Part shown: positions 25,004 to 37,385 of the stretch, one piece after another | Layout: each line of letters opens with the position of its first letter | Position numbering within the stretch: position 1 is the stretch's first letter | Source of the DNA: Tetracladium setigerum | Lineage: Eukaryota > Ascomycota > Leotiomycetes > Helotiales | DNA length: 64,000 bases | Reading direction: 5' to 3' | Assembly (NCBI GenBank): GCA_031472005.1 | Contig: PZJY01000002.1 | Location: 2,976,001 to 3,040,000, forward strand | Notes under the pieces: generated by a model | Database searches by the model: none | What the model was told of the DNA's origin: nothing | Seen by the model: the letters and a program-made list of their open reading frames with translations, nothing else | Translations under genes and position numbers: made by a program

Positions 25004-25351
25004 ATGAACAATCCAACGAAGCTACGCTCTATCTATCGCTCCTTCCTGCGTGAATTGCCATCGCGGCCTCTTTCCCAGAACTCACGCACGCCTCTGCAAT
25101 CACGAATTCGACAAACCATTGCATCCAAATCGAGTACCCCAATCGAACAAGCGGACCAATTCCTCCAGTATGTCAAGGCTCAACGAATGTACGCCACGCT
25201 ATTGGAGAGATACAATCCCGGGATGAATATGGAGGAAGAGGAGAGGGTCAGGTTGACGGCAAGGAGGGTGGGCATGGAATTGCCTGTGGAATACGACTTC
25301 GGAGTCAACGAAGGTATTGAGGGCAATGGTGGTGAAGGAAAGGGGCAATGA
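25004..25351 (+). CDS. FMC1: FMC1, LYR-motif ATP synthase assembly factor
   Basis: Small single-exon protein of 115 residues. FMC1 in yeast is a mitochondrial matrix factor that helps assemble the F1 part of ATP synthase, with Atp12. The start chosen is the ATG at MNNPTKLRSIYRSFLREL; the open frame extends 49 codons further upstream but that part has no protein-like character. The LRSIYRSFLREL helix carries the LYR-family signature. A second helix pair (QADQFLQYVKAQRMYATLLERYNPG) and the ARRVGMELP segment complete the family layout. The C-terminus is a short Gly/Glu tail. Confidence 0.88.
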   Translation: MNNPTKLRSIYRSFLRELPSRPLSQNSRTPLQSRIRQTIASKSSTPIEQADQFLQYVKAQRMYATLLERYNPGMNMEEEERVRLTARRVGMELPVEYDFGVNEGIEGNGGEGKGQ

Positions 25352-26293
25352 GCACTGTGAGCGAGGAAAACCTGGCTTGGATCGTGGATACAAACAAACG
25401 GCTCGACTTGACTCGATCAAGCTGTATCAACCTGTGGGGTATCAAGTCCGGAGCGATCAACACCATCACAAATCTGGATGCTATGTCTGTCATCTGCCAA
25501 TGATCTACGGCACAGCGACCCATCGACATCCTATCCTTTGGTCAACAAGCAGGCCACCGGTATGGTTTGCTCTGTAAGATTAAGAATGTACTATGCTGTG
25601 TGTGGGTGTACTTTACTTGTGGCGTTTTCCTGCATCTTTATATTCTTGGTTTCGGGAGCTGTCAATGGTCGGTTACACTTTGGCACCTGCAGAAGGAAAG
25701 ACGATACCCAGCTCTAGCACAATAATACACACAAGAATAACTCTCGTTATGCGAGAGCAGTTTGGACTCCAAGAGCTTTCCCCATGATCCGTCGATAGTC
25801 GCCATTTATTTTCAACCATATTCATCACAAAGGGCACTGCAGAGAAGCATTCGACCCTGTTTTGAGTATGTACAGTATCTGATTGCAGTTCTGTTCTCTA
25901 GTTTTTCTCCCCGGTGTCTTTAGCCCAAGTTCATCGCATGATCACAAGAATGGTGGTTTCGGCATCGTTTAATACTCAATGTCGGCAGCTGTCTATCCGT
26001 TTCACAGTCCTCAAGTGTGGCCTGCCGATGTGATATCCTAAATTCCTAATGCCTGAGACATCCATCACCTCACGGATCCTTGCAGAAGTTCCAAAATACC
26101 TCGTCCGTACATATCACCTCAACCATCCCGACCCTCTCGCTCTGCCTTTTACCATTCACGCTCCTCGACTCCCATCCCCTCGCACGGTTTCTTCGGCACC
26201 TGCATCAGTCCTGCAGCAAGCAACACCACATCTTGAAAGCTTGCTTCCCTTTGACCTCTAAGCGCTGAGCATCGCCCATGTCATTGGTCGTGA
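25352..26293. other. Intergenic between FMC1 and large disordered protein gene
   Basis: FMC1 3' flank and upstream region of the next gene. A 70-codon open frame at 26049-26261 and a Ser/Pro-rich frame at about 26099-26235 may belong to the unresolved 5' end of the next gene, but I cannot connect either without a frame break. Confidence 0.5.
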
Positions 26294-29200
26294 TTCAGTC
26301 GAGGCGTCCTCAAGCCAATCGCCGGCTGTGATCATTTTTGGAACCTTGGCCTGCTTGAGCACCCCTCGTCCAACGGCACGCCAGATCTTCTGGACGAGAC
26401 CTTTAAGGAGACCCCAACCCCAAGCCCCTCTAGCATTATCATTTCTTCAACTCCTCTCATCGACGAGCCTCAATCTTTGCCCTCTGCTTTGGGTACGTTG
26501 TTGTACATCAATCAGCTCCAGATGCCTTGTCGGTAGCCTTTGTCCCTTAACTCTCATACTCGAAGCTCCCGGTGGGGTGCAGCGATAGGCGTTTACTCGC
26601 TTTGTTGCTATTATTCTATTTTAAGATCACCAAAACCGACCCGCCAAAACTCATTCCATACGACTCTCGCGATGTTGAGGGACCAAACTGCGCGGCGTCG
26701 CATGGAATTAAACCCCCTTACGACTGCTATAAATGCTGCTCAGCAATATGCACACCCAACTCCCCAGTCCGCTGTCACGCAGAATTCGTTAAGCGCACAG
26801 TTTGGTTACAATCCATCAGGCTACAATCCGACACCAGTGAGCAGTGTTCACCAATACAACCCGCAGCAATGGGGTCACCAAGCAGCGGCGGCGGCCAGCT
26901 CTCTGGGGGTCGGATGCCCGTACAAGATCCAGATGGTATGGAATATTTAATTGGTTTTTGAAAGTGGCGTGGTTGGCGCGGTTTTCAGGCTTGAGCAGTT
27001 TCGACGACTAACATATACTCTAGTGGTTGTACCAGCGCCGCCTCCATACTCTCCACCACGTAGCAATCGTGCCTCAATGATATTTGCTGATGACCCTGCC
27101 TCTGCCCTTTCTCCGTCTACGCGTTCCCCGCAAACAACCATGGATATAGAGCTTCCCCGGAACCTATCTCGAATCCCGTGTTTCCTCCGCCACCTCCAAG
27201 TGGTAGGAATCGATCAGGATCAAGCGATAGAGTCCAACCATTATTTAACATGTCGGCATTTACAAGGCGAACTCCAGCAGCCGAAGCTCCACGCTTGTCG
27301 CCCGGACTCAATAGAGAACATACTACTCCCAATACTCATACTCCCAACACACGTCGGCCAGCCCCAATCATGATAGGGTCGCCAGCTCCTGAGCCCAACA
27401 ATGACAGCTACCAATTTGTTGATGCCAGGCCTCCAGCTTCCAGACGAGCTGCTTCCGCTGGCGCCATCAGTACAGCATCGTCGCAGTCACGGGCCTCGTC
27501 AAGATCTAGGTGGGAACCAGGTATGCCATTACCTCCTCCACCACCTGGTCCACCTCCCCCAACATCGAGATCTCAAAGCATGACGAGAACTACGGATCGC
27601 GTCGTTTCCCCACCTACTAGAAGACCTGGTACAATGTCTACATTGGGTCCCGTTCCTCCGACCCCTGCTGGATGGGTTGACGAAGATTCCTCGACGGACA
27701 GAGGGAGGTCTCCTAATCGAGGATTGCAGATCGATACATCAAGCGTAAGCTCTAGCACGGTTGCCCCAGACTCATCGAATTCGGGGTCAAGTTCATCTGG
27801 GCTGGCTAGAGCGTCCCATGTGAGAGGTGAGCCTCAAAGCATTCGTGAAAGACGAGCCGAAAGCAAAACCCGGAAAGCCGTAGATGAGCGGAATAATAAC
27901 CCCTGGGCCGACTCGATTGTTCCATCAGATATTGTACTGCCAAATACGAATGGGTTTACCCGTCAGCAAGCGACCCCAAGAAGTGCGAGATCACTGCAAG
28001 TGGAAACCCCAACCCCGAGCGCCTCGATGCACAATACTCCTGTTCCCGGAGGCGCAATGTCTCGAGGCTCTACTACACCCCGACCATTGGTGTCCTCCAA
28101 TCGACTGGAGGCACCTACTCCGCCTTTCTCTCCTGGACAACTCAAGACCGCTTTAAACGAAGCATCCTCCTCGACTCCACCAAAAGCATTACCAACCCCT
28201 CCACCACAATCAAGACACGCTCTTGGTTCTCCAGCCCGGCCTGTATCCCATATTTTGCATATGCCACTTAACGAACATGTGACTGTTCCTGCCTTAGTTC
28301 CTTCCAAAGCTCACTCTCGTCAATCGAGCGCCAGTCAAGTTTCACAACTCTCGCCAGAAGAGCAATTCGCCCGTGGTGCAGTAGAGCGTCATCAGGCCTT
28401 CGCCCAGAAGGAAGTTGCAGCGTCCAACAATGAAGAGAGAGTTAGAATTTTCGCTGATTACATTGTTACTGAATCTCGAATCAGACGAGAGAGATATTCG
28501 GAAGCCATCGATGGCATGGGATCGGAGATTCTGGAGTTGACTCGTGATCTCTTCCGTCCCTACAATACTACTCGAAGAGAGCCCAGCACCACTCGAAAAG
28601 ACTCGAACAATACTCCCCGAAGAGATTCGAGCGCCTCGCGATCAGGTGGGGTGTGGACTCCGGGCTCATCTGCTAGTACAAGACAATCTCCTGTAGTCAG
28701 GTCACATCGCGGTTCAATCATGGCAGCCTTGCAGGATGGTCCTCAGTTACAATCTCACCAAGAGCAAAAGGAGGGTTCAACGCCACCATCACCAGCGGCG
28801 AGACCTGAATCTACCTGGTGGAACGGCTACATGCCTTCGTTGTCACCTATTCCCAGTATGAGCGTAAGCGAGGCGTTGGATGAGTCGGATTCAAGAGGTC
28901 GGCCTTCCAGCAGGTGGTGGGAAGTTAGCCAGGATGGCGGATCCAACGGTACTCCGTCTATGAAACTCGAACGATCGAAACGTGAATCCAAGTATATGGG
29001 CATGCCGCGGGAGTTACGCGAGGCATTGCAGTACGATCACAGAGATGGATCTAGCACCCAGAGTGGAAACCAAGCTGGCATGTCTAGCTCTAATGGAAGT
29101 AGAGCATACGGACCTAACGAGTACCCACCGGAGAAGACTGGCTGGCATGATCAGGACATGGCATCTACGCCTATGCAGCAACCCACGCAATCTCCTGCAC

Positions 29201-30507
29201 CATTTTCACCTGCACCATTCACACCAAATCCTAAACACCTAGATGTGTCCCGCCTTGTAACATTGCCACCTCCATACCCACGACACCACCCAGCTGTAAA
29301 TAACAACCATCCCGATCTGACCGAAATACGCACCGCCGTCCGTACACTGAGCGACTTTACTGAAGTAGAGGCTACCAAAACCCGCTTCAACGAGGCGGCT
29401 AGCAACATCCAGGAAGATCTCGTCGTCGAGGCAGCCAAACGACGCACCACGCTTCGAGCCAGCATAAACCGAGGAATCGAAGCTGGGTCAATGTCCTACG
29501 CGGATGCCGCCAAAATGGAGGCAGACGCTGTTGTATTGGAAGAAGAGAAAACCAAAGAAGCTGCCAAGACGGAATTTGATCTATTCCAACAACAAGTCGT
29601 CGGCCCCTTGAACGACATATTGATGGCTCGCCTCCACCGCGCCACGGAAATTTTCACGCAATTGCGCTCAAAGCTGTTTGTGGATGCCCAAGAAGAGAGT
29701 CCGAATATCGCGCAGGAGGAAGGTGACGAGCAGCCGGAATTACTAGAGAAACTCACCCTGCTAAAATGGATATTCGAGGCGCGAGAGCAGCTGCACCGGG
29801 AGCTTTTCGACCTTCTTTCGGATCGCAATGATCGGTACAGTACCTTGGTCATTATGCCATATCGACTCGCGAAAAACGAAGACAAAGTTGCTGGTGCCAA
29901 AGCATTCTTTGCTGAGGACGCTGGCAAGCGGACACTTCAATTCGAGCAGGAAATCTTGAAGAGAACAGAGGAATTCATGGATGTGGTGGAAGAGAACGTC
30001 GTTCGTGGTGTCGAGGTTCAACTCAGCGCTTTCTGGGACATTGCACCCTCTCTCTCGAGAATCACCGATAAAATCCCGGCGAACCTAGAGGGTTTCCAGA
30101 TCCAAATCCCGCATGATGAGTATGAGGAGAATCCAGGTTATTGGGATTACCCGATGCGGTACCTGTATACTTTGGTTGGACATTGCGAGAAATCAACCTA
30201 CCAGTTTATCGAGTCGCAAACGAACCTTCTCTGTCTTTTACATGAAGTCAAAAGTGGCGTTACGCTTGCGAACTGCCGACTGATGCGCACACAGCGCGTG
30301 CAACAGGGTGAAGATCGCGAGGTTGTGGAAATGGAACTGAAAGAGGTGGAAGCCGACGAGGAGGGACGATTGACCGGAGATCTGAAGGAAAAGGTCAGGT
30401 GTGTAGAGGAATTGTGGACAAGTGCGTTGGGTGAGGAGATGAAAAACGTGAAGGGGAGGATTGTGAGCTTTTTGTTGAGCCAGGGCGCGTGGGAGGAGGA
30501 TGAGTAG
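26294..30507 (+). CDS. Large disordered protein with helical C-terminal domain, function unknown
   Basis: I do not recognise the family. A protein-like stretch at 26294-26497 (GTPDLLDETFKETPTPSPS) appears to splice (26498-26625) to an exon at 26626-26935 containing MLRDQTARRRMELN, then over an 88 bp intron (26936-27023) to 27024-30507. The 5' end is unresolved; the first safe ATG is at 26672. Most of the first about 800 residues are Ser/Pro/Arg-rich and disordered. The last about 400, from HPDLTEIRTAVRTL on, are densely helical and look like a real folded domain. Two single-base frame breaks occur: one between GGGG 26871-26874 and GGGGG 26905-26909, and one between CCCC 27126-27129 and CCCC 27155-27158. 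Adding one base to each gives a continuous frame of about 1249 codons from 26672. Confidence 0.75.
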
Positions 30508-31280
30508 ATAGATGTACCAGCGGCGCAGCCAGCTGTAACTTTCACTGTATATATTTATTGTTGAATAGGTATTAAGGATGGTAAAATCAGGACATCCTAG
30601 GTTGGAGTGGGTCATTAAAGGTCGGTTATGGGAGGAGCTTTCTTAGATCTTGGATACCCATTAGCACGAAATATTCACTTTGTTCACACATGCAATGTTC
30701 TTCTTGCCCAAGACCTAGCTGGTTGAGAGTGAAAAATTCCGAGATAGAGAGTTCAGATGATTCCCCTGCATCAGAACGGCTAAGATGTGATGATGGCTTT
30801 GGCGGAGAGTGCAACTTCCCCTGCGTTTTGTCCGTCAATGTTTGGATCGATCACAAACCAAAGTTCCAAAATAATGGATAGGAGATTAGAAGTAGAAGAC
30901 ATGTCTTCAAATACTCAAAACAACAAAAGACACTTTGACAAAGTACATGGATGATGTAGACTACTCGAGACTGGACGTCTTAAACATTTCCAGGGGGAAA
31001 TGGTGATGGGTGCGACATGGCAATTACAAGTTGTGCAGCGTGAGTGAAACAAAAACACAGAGATGGCAAGACTGGACGATACAGTAGAATAACAGTCCAC
31101 ACACAACTGACGACGAAACAAATAATAGCATTCAATAATATTACCAGACAGGCACATCTTACTTTGGCCATGGAGAGATGCTAATAATGAACCCGGGGTG
31201 GTCTCGGGATAGTATCGTAGTACGCAAGTCTTGTGTGTGGCGAGGAAGCACTACGACGAGTTCTCTGGGAATCGAGAACC

Positions 31281-31296
31281 TGGGGCCGCGGCCCCA
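31281..31296. repeat. 16-bp perfect GC palindrome
   Basis: TGGGGCCGCGGCCCCA reads the same on both strands. It is isolated in non-coding sequence. It could be a protein-binding site or chance; no partner copy was noticed. Confidence 0.85.
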
Positions 31297-31603
31297 AACA
31301 GCCACTTGACTCACGATAATGCGAGCCTAATCATCATCAGACGGTGGTGACGTCCTGGAAGGGCTGAAAGGGAAGCAAAGCAATCGAGTCAGGCACATAG
31401 TTCATGGATGACTCTGCAAATCATAAAGAGATTCATGCGATGAACCAGGGAAACGAAACATCGCATCATCGCATGAACAAGAGACAAGAGCGAGCCCAAT
31501 ATTTTCGAAGGAAACGTGGCGACGCAAGCACAAGGAACATGGAACATGGGTGGGTAGGTAAGGTACAGTAATAATGAGCGCAGCCAGAACATTCGCGAGC
31601 GAG

Positions 31604-31624
31604 GAAGAAAGAAAGAAAGAAAGA
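31604..31624. repeat. GAAA microsatellite
   Basis: About five tandem copies of GAAA in the gene-free stretch before the cyclin gene. Confidence 0.9.
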
Positions 31625-32098
31625 ATTCCGAGAGCAGAGATGATGGAACGGTGGCAAAGATCTCAGATTAAGTACTCACAAGCCAAGGAGAAAGAGGTAG
31701 CCTCGCACTCGTAGCTCATACCATACTTGCTCGCGCCGTACTACCGCACAAACAAGAGGTACGGAAATACATTGTCGGCGCTTGCTCGAACCCGCGAGAT
31801 GTATTTTGGGTCTTTCTTGCTCATTCACCTCATCTCAACTCAACGGCGGCTGTTTCGAAGGGAAATACGCGCCCAAGGCACGAAATGAAAGGGCAAGCGC
31901 TCGCTATTTTGGAAGGATGCACTTTGCCGCGGCGTCAGTCAGTTCCGGCGGTGGTGGTGTTAAGCGTGCGTCAGGGTTTGTTGTTTCAATCAATGCCTTT
32001 GTTCATCTTCATGGGATAATAATGGAGTCGGAGGAGGAGGTAGGGTAGGTTGTGGTGACAGCAGGGGGTGTGTGTTTATGTCTCGAGGTCAAGGCGGG

Positions 32099-32122
32099 TT
32101 TGTGTTTGTGTTTGTGTTTGTG
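32099..32122. repeat. TTTGTG hexamer repeat
   Basis: Four perfect tandem copies of TTTGTG. Confidence 0.9.
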
Positions 32123-32482
32123 AATGTGGAGGCGGCCGCGTTCAGACTCTCGATCGCCGGGTGGCCATGAGCCGCGCAAGACACAATACTCGTAATGTAA
32201 TGGCGGAGGGACAGGGACAGACAGGGAGGACAGCCAGTTAGTTGACTTCGCACCCTCCTCTATCGACTCTATCGAGGTGGATTTGTCAACACTTAGAGAG
32301 TACTCCGTCTTCTGGCCCGAGGTTCGAGAATGTGCCGGGGAAGAAGTGTGAAGAAAGTTGGCTGGATGTCCTCTGAAAATTCCGATCAAGACATTTGAGA
32401 GGCCAGAAGCCAGAAGCACAGCCACAGCTTGTTTGCGTTGTGTGCCAGCTTGACAGGCTGCTGCTGCTGCCACACTCCTCCC

Positions 32483-32512
32483 ATAGAACCATAGACTATA
32501 GACTATAGACCA
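32483..32512. repeat. ATAGACT heptamer repeat
   Basis: Two perfect copies of ATAGACT flanked by two variants (ATAGAAC and ATAGACC). Confidence 0.85.
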
Positions 32513-33022
32513 TGCTCCATCAGCAGATCAGGTCGGGGCGCCATCCCTGAGAATGAATGCGAGGTTGTATGCACACTTGGCAGGAATGGGTTGAGTTGAG
32601 TTGATGTGATGTGATGCCTAACTTCAATCTAATCATTACGGACTATTCTGGCCATTAATTAATTAGAGAGAGACAAGAAGAAGCAGCCATCGTTATCTGG
32701 TGCTTGACCATCCTAATATGAGACTTCTGAAAACAGAGAGGACAAGGGGGACCAAGGTTTGTCTCTCTCTTTCAATACTAATCTTACATTCATTATTTCC
32801 TTCCTTTTTTCGTCTGGGAGAAAGTAGCTGCTGGCAAAGGTGTCCCCGTCGGCATCCGGAAATGTGAACAATCATTTTTACTCACTACTCAGGACACACT
32901 TGTGATGGATGATGATCGACATCTTAGCCGTGAGCGGTGTGTGTAGTAGTTAGTTGTTTGTGTTGACTTTGGTACCTGTCCGGACTCGATCTTCACTCGC
33001 TTCCCTCACATGCCGAGTCATC

Positions 33023-33054
33023 TCTAGAACTCTAGAACTCTAGAACTCCAGAAC
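33023..33054. repeat. TCTAGAAC octamer repeat
   Basis: Three perfect copies of TCTAGAAC followed by one TCCAGAAC. Confidence 0.9.
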
Positions 33055-33259
33055 TCTCCCCACCCCCCGCCATCTCGTGAAATGTGATGCCGCTATCACC
33101 AGCTTCAAGTCAGTCATCTGGTCCCACCGCCTTTGTCTACACAACCATCATCCATGGGCCATCCTCCATTCTTCTTCCATTCCACATGCTTGCCTCGTGC
33201 AGCAATGCAACATGTTGGGCTCACGAGGGCTCCCAACCACCCTTCTCGTCGTCATGCCT

Positions 33260-33288
33260 ACATACATACATACTTACATACATACACG
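33260..33288. repeat. CATA microsatellite
   Basis: Imperfect tandem CATA/TTACATA tract of about 29 bp. Confidence 0.85.
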
Positions 33289-35126
33289 TAGTATAAATGA
33301 AAAGTGATGATAAGGCGGTGACTCTGCACCACCCTCCTCTCTCCTGGAATGCTCTGCCTGCGAAACAAATTTCAACTTCCACCCAAAAGCAAAGAGAAAC
33401 AAACGCGTTTCCGACCACCCAGATTATTACTTGCATTTGCCATCTTTCATTGGCCGCGGCTTTGCAGCTTGGAAACACCAGGTTTTGCTCTTCGCAGATC
33501 TACTTTCCGGGTGCCACCACCTTGCAGACGAATCAAGCCACGGAGGTCGACTAAAGACGAGTCCATCATCTACTACTGAGCTGTCTGTCCCCTTCGACGT
33601 GCATCTCCCTCCCTGCGACCACCTGGGACCACTGGTGTGGTGTTGTCCCCTTGCCTCATCAGCAGCCTTCTGTGGGCTGAAACCTCTTGGAGCCCAAAAC
33701 CTTGTGACCCCTGCGTTCGAGCAATTCTGAGGGGTTCAATCAGAATTCCTCCTGGGGAGCGCCTAGCCAAAATAGTTTGACACGCCGTCCTCCCTCATCC
33801 AACCATCCGAAGCGACGAGCTCGAGTATCTGACCTGCCCTGCCAGCGAAAGGGTGAAAGGTCAACCCTTCGAATAATACTAGCCCGATCCCCCAAGATTG
33901 AGGTGGTATTCTTATTTCCCAACAGCATTTGATCGATGCTACTTATATCCTGCCTGCCACCCATCCCGTCATCTGAAGCCTGATATAATTCGGACTCTCA
34001 GCATCAGCATCAGCATCTTCTTCTTCATCATCTTCACTACTCATCTCCACCTCCCGACTAATACACCCTCCCCCTACCCTACCCCTCCGACGATCAACTG
34101 TGCTTGATTTTGATAATCATCCCGTCCGTCACACACATCCCTTTACGGAGTAGGAACGAGTACCGGCTACTCATCGAAACGCAAACAAAGTATCTCCCCC
34201 ACCACACGAAACGAAACACTCAGACCATCTTGTCTGGTAACTTGTCCTCGCTTCTGCACTTGCAATATACGATCACTTAGTACTCTCTCTTTGAGTAATT
34301 TGTGTGTTTCACCACCCACACTTTCTTCGCTCTCCTTTTGCTACTTTGGATTCCTCATAATCCGAAGGTTCCCCGGAAAGTTGCATATTCTGCTGCCTTC
34401 CTCCTCATCCTCACGTCGTCGTCGTCGTCGACCTCCGCCTCCTCCACACCCTCGACCTCCACTTCCCACTACCCTGAACTTCAAACAGTTACTTGCCTTT
34501 CGCCAAACAGCCACTCCACTTCTCTCGTTCCTCGATAGGAATTAATAATTCCTCTTTCGGACGACAGACATACGAAGCTCACAGGCCAACTCGCAAGGCA
34601 AACGCCGAGTCCGACACGACAAGCAAAAGCGCAGCCCCCAAACTTCCCTTCCACCTCAGCCACACCAACCCTCCGCAACCTCGCGGCCATCAACGCAGGC
34701 TCTTTCGCTGCGCCAACCACAGACTCCTTACTCTCTCTCACTTTATTACCATCTCCGCCGGTCGGATACAGTACTTTCAGGACTTTGAAATCAGATATCT
34801 CACTGTTCACCCTTTTGCATTTGACTTGACTTTTCCGCTCAATCAATCACCTCCTTCGCTCCGTTCTTTAACCGAACGTCACCTGACCTCGTCGGATCAC
34901 CATTCAGTCAACCATCAACTACTATTGTTAGCAGTAGCCATTCTCCTCCAGGACAATAGGCTCTAACAATATCCTCCTGGGACAATACCAACGATCCCAC
35001 TTGCTTCAACTATTAATCATTGTATTATTACACTACATCTTCCTCCTCGTTCTGCATTGCAACGACTTCAAACAACACTACATACCACCGACTTCTCCAG
35101 TTTGATATCAGAAACACATTTTCAAT

Positions 35127-36206
35127 ATGTCGACAGCCAACTACCAAAGAGCTTTGAATGAAGCTGCCCTTGAACACTTCGTCTACATGCCAGTCAGCAA
35201 CCAGATGATCTCATATCTTGCCCTCAAGGCATCTGAAGTTATTCAGTGCGAACCTGCAGTGTCAAGATCGAGTCAGCTCCCAACACCTCCACAGACTCCA
35301 CCGGAGCACTCAGAACCATTGGCCGATTTACCATCCTTGGAACGCTTCATTGCTTCCTTGGTACGCAAATCCAATGTGCAAGTCCCAACTCTGATGTCTT
35401 CGCTGGTCTACCTCGAGAGACTCAAGAAGAAGCTACCACCCGTCGCCAAAGGTTTGAGATGTACTGTGCACCGAATCTTCCTTGCCGCACTCATCTTGAC
35501 CGCCAAGTTCCTCAACGACTCGTCACCCAAGAACAAGCACTGGGCTGAGTATTCTCACGTGCGAGCATACGAAGGATTTGGATTCTCCAAGACCGAAGTC
35601 AACCTCATGGAGAAGCAACTCCTCTTCCTCCTTGACTGGGATCTCAACATCAGTGAAACCGATCTCTACATTCACCTTGACCCCTTCCTCGCCCCAATCC
35701 GAGACGAGATTGAGCGACAAGAAGAGCAAGTACGCAGAAAGGAAGCACAGAAGAAGGCACTTCGCGAACAACAACTTCTCGAAGAGTCCCAATACTGGCT
35801 CCCATCCTCTTCAGAAGTGTATCACCAGGCCATCATCATGGACACTTCTGTTCCCATGTACTCAACGAGATACGAGTCCCCACCACCAGCAACCGAAGTT
35901 CCCGATCTATCTGGCACCATCTCATCAGCCTCGTCGTACATGTCTCGCTCCGGCACCCCAGCCTCAAGCATCAACAGCCGTGACAGCTACATGGATGAAT
36001 CAGCATACGAACAGCAGCACAGTCTATCGCACTACAACAGCACCTCGCCACATCAAGCCCGTGATGTTGTGTACGTCCACCACGAGTCTCGCAAGAACAG
36101 CAATCTCCTCCCTTACGAATTCATCGAGGAGCAGCCACACAAGACCGCCTCCAAGAAGTCCAAAACCGGAGGCAGCCTTTTCTCAAGACTGCGACAATTG
36201 GTATAA
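35127..36206 (+). CDS. PCL1: Pho85-type cyclin (PCL family)
   Basis: Single-exon protein of 359 residues. Cyclins of the Pcl1/Pcl2 group bind the kinase Pho85 and act in G1, polarity and nutrient signalling. The cyclin box spans about residues 70-185, with the family-typical blocks LERFIASLVRKSNVQVPTL, HRIFLAALILTAKFLND and LLFLLDWDLNI. Before it lies a Pro-rich segment (PTPPQTPPEHSEP) that looks like kinase-target sequence. After it come a charged helix (about 195-225) and a Ser/Tyr-rich disordered tail ending in a basic SLFSRLRQLV. The exact PCL subgroup cannot be fixed here. The gene has the longest upstream gap in the window. Confidence 0.88.
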   Translation: MSTANYQRALNEAALEHFVYMPVSNQMISYLALKASEVIQCEPAVSRSSQLPTPPQTPPEHSEPLADLPSLERFIASLVRKSNVQVPTLMSSLVYLERLKKKLPPVAKGLRCTVHRIFLAALILTAKFLNDSSPKNKHWAEYSHVRAYEGFGFSKTEVNLMEKQLLFLLDWDLNISETDLYIHLDPFLAPIRDEIERQEEQVRRKEAQKKALREQQLLEESQYWLPSSSEVYHQAIIMDTSVPMYSTRYESPPPATEVPDLSGTISSASSYMSRSGTPASSINSRDSYMDESAYEQQHSLSHYNSTSPHQARDVVYVHHESRKNSNLLPYEFIEEQPHKTASKKSKTGGSLFSRLRQLV

Positions 36207-37385
36207 CACCATTGCCGCTACTACCAGAAGCAGCCATTACACTCTGCTTTCATACGTCTCCAACAACGCAAGCACGAATTTCCTTTGTTCACATGGATGG
36301 AGTCTGATCATGAATCTTTTTCTTTTGCTTTGAATCTAGCGGGCGTTTCAGTTGGTTGGATTTGATCCTCTCTTTTCCGTCCAGGGATAGATAGATGAAG
36401 AGACATGCATGGATGAATCGAGAATGGTGCATACCCAAAAAGGCGTTTTTTTTTAAACTTTGTTTTTCTCTACAATCAGGATGGGAGGGGAGTTGGGGAA
36501 AGAATCTTGAGTTTTTTTTATTACGCAAAGCTCATGATATAATATGTTTGCTTGTGGATGGATGAAGACGGGAGAGATGGGGGCGTTTCATGGATAGATC
36601 TGGATTGGATTCATGATCTGGGGGGAGTTTTGTATTATTTTTTTTGTAAGGAAAGATGATTGGCACACCTGCCTCCTTTCTATTAGCAAGCATAGGCTCG
36701 CTAACTTATAAATAACATTATAATACCTTCAAAACAATCATCGACCTCATTATCTTTTCTCCTTTGTGATGATTTCTCTCTCTTCCGCTAATCACAGATC
36801 GAAAATCCTTTTTTGTCGACTTGCAGAATATGCAAACTTCACGTCACCTGATTTTGAGAGGCGAAGGTCATTTTCAATATCTCCTCCCACTGTGAATCAG
36901 AATCTTGGGCGAGAAGCTTTCAAGTGAAGAAAGAAGAGCGAGCATACTTAGAATTGCTAGGCAGATAATCCCCCCCCCCAAAAAAATCGTGATTCAGAAT
37001 ATGCGTAAATGCATGCCTGTGCTCGCGTATGATACAAGACATCAGATTCAATTATTCTACATTATATATACTGCAGTATAGCTTAGTAACTATCCAATAG
37101 AAACCGAGCGAGCATTTCAAGGATCTACTCGTCTTTCAAGCCCTCTCGACAAACAAATGCCCATATATCCGTCATCTCCTTTCCACCACCTGCTATATGA
37201 ACTTCCCTCTCTCTTGCTGACTTTCTTTCTCTCTCTTGCTCGCTCTATTTGTACAGTACAGTTGCAACTCTAGATCAAAAAGATCCATAATCCTCCCAAA
37301 CGCCGCCATCCAGTCATTATCCAAGCAAATATTACTTTATAAGGCCTTAATTCTCTCCAGAGGGTGGAATTTTCCCTTCTTTTCT
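36207..37385. other. Convergent 3' flanks, AT-rich
   Basis: Cyclin and glycosyltransferase 3' flanks, with poly-T/poly-A runs and a C run of about ten at 36970-36979. No gene seen. Confidence 0.6.

Larger units (their letters stand above)
30508..35126. other. 4.6 kb gene-free stretch upstream of cyclin
   Basis: No supported gene on either strand. Open frames are short and low-complexity. The stretch carries several simple repeats (listed separately), a 16-bp GC palindrome, and from about 33.9 kb a CT-rich stretch that may be the long 5' leader of the PCL-type cyclin gene. The candidate leader is inference from its position and composition. Confidence 0.6.

Noticed and set aside
26049..26261. 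70-codon plus-strand open frame as a separate small gene
   Set aside because: No recognisable motif; probably part of the leader or unresolved 5' end of the large protein gene.
30626..30838. Possible small minus-strand protein of 70 residues
   Set aside because: Single short frame next to the 3' end of the large gene; no conserved motif that I recognise.
31780..31810. GTTCGAGC-like B-box hint of a tRNA on the minus strand
   Set aside because: The flanking bases do not form a T-stem and no A-box or acceptor stem could be paired.
32009..32473. 154-codon minus-strand open frame
   Set aside because: Begins without ATG, built on CTG and GTGTTT repeats, no domain.
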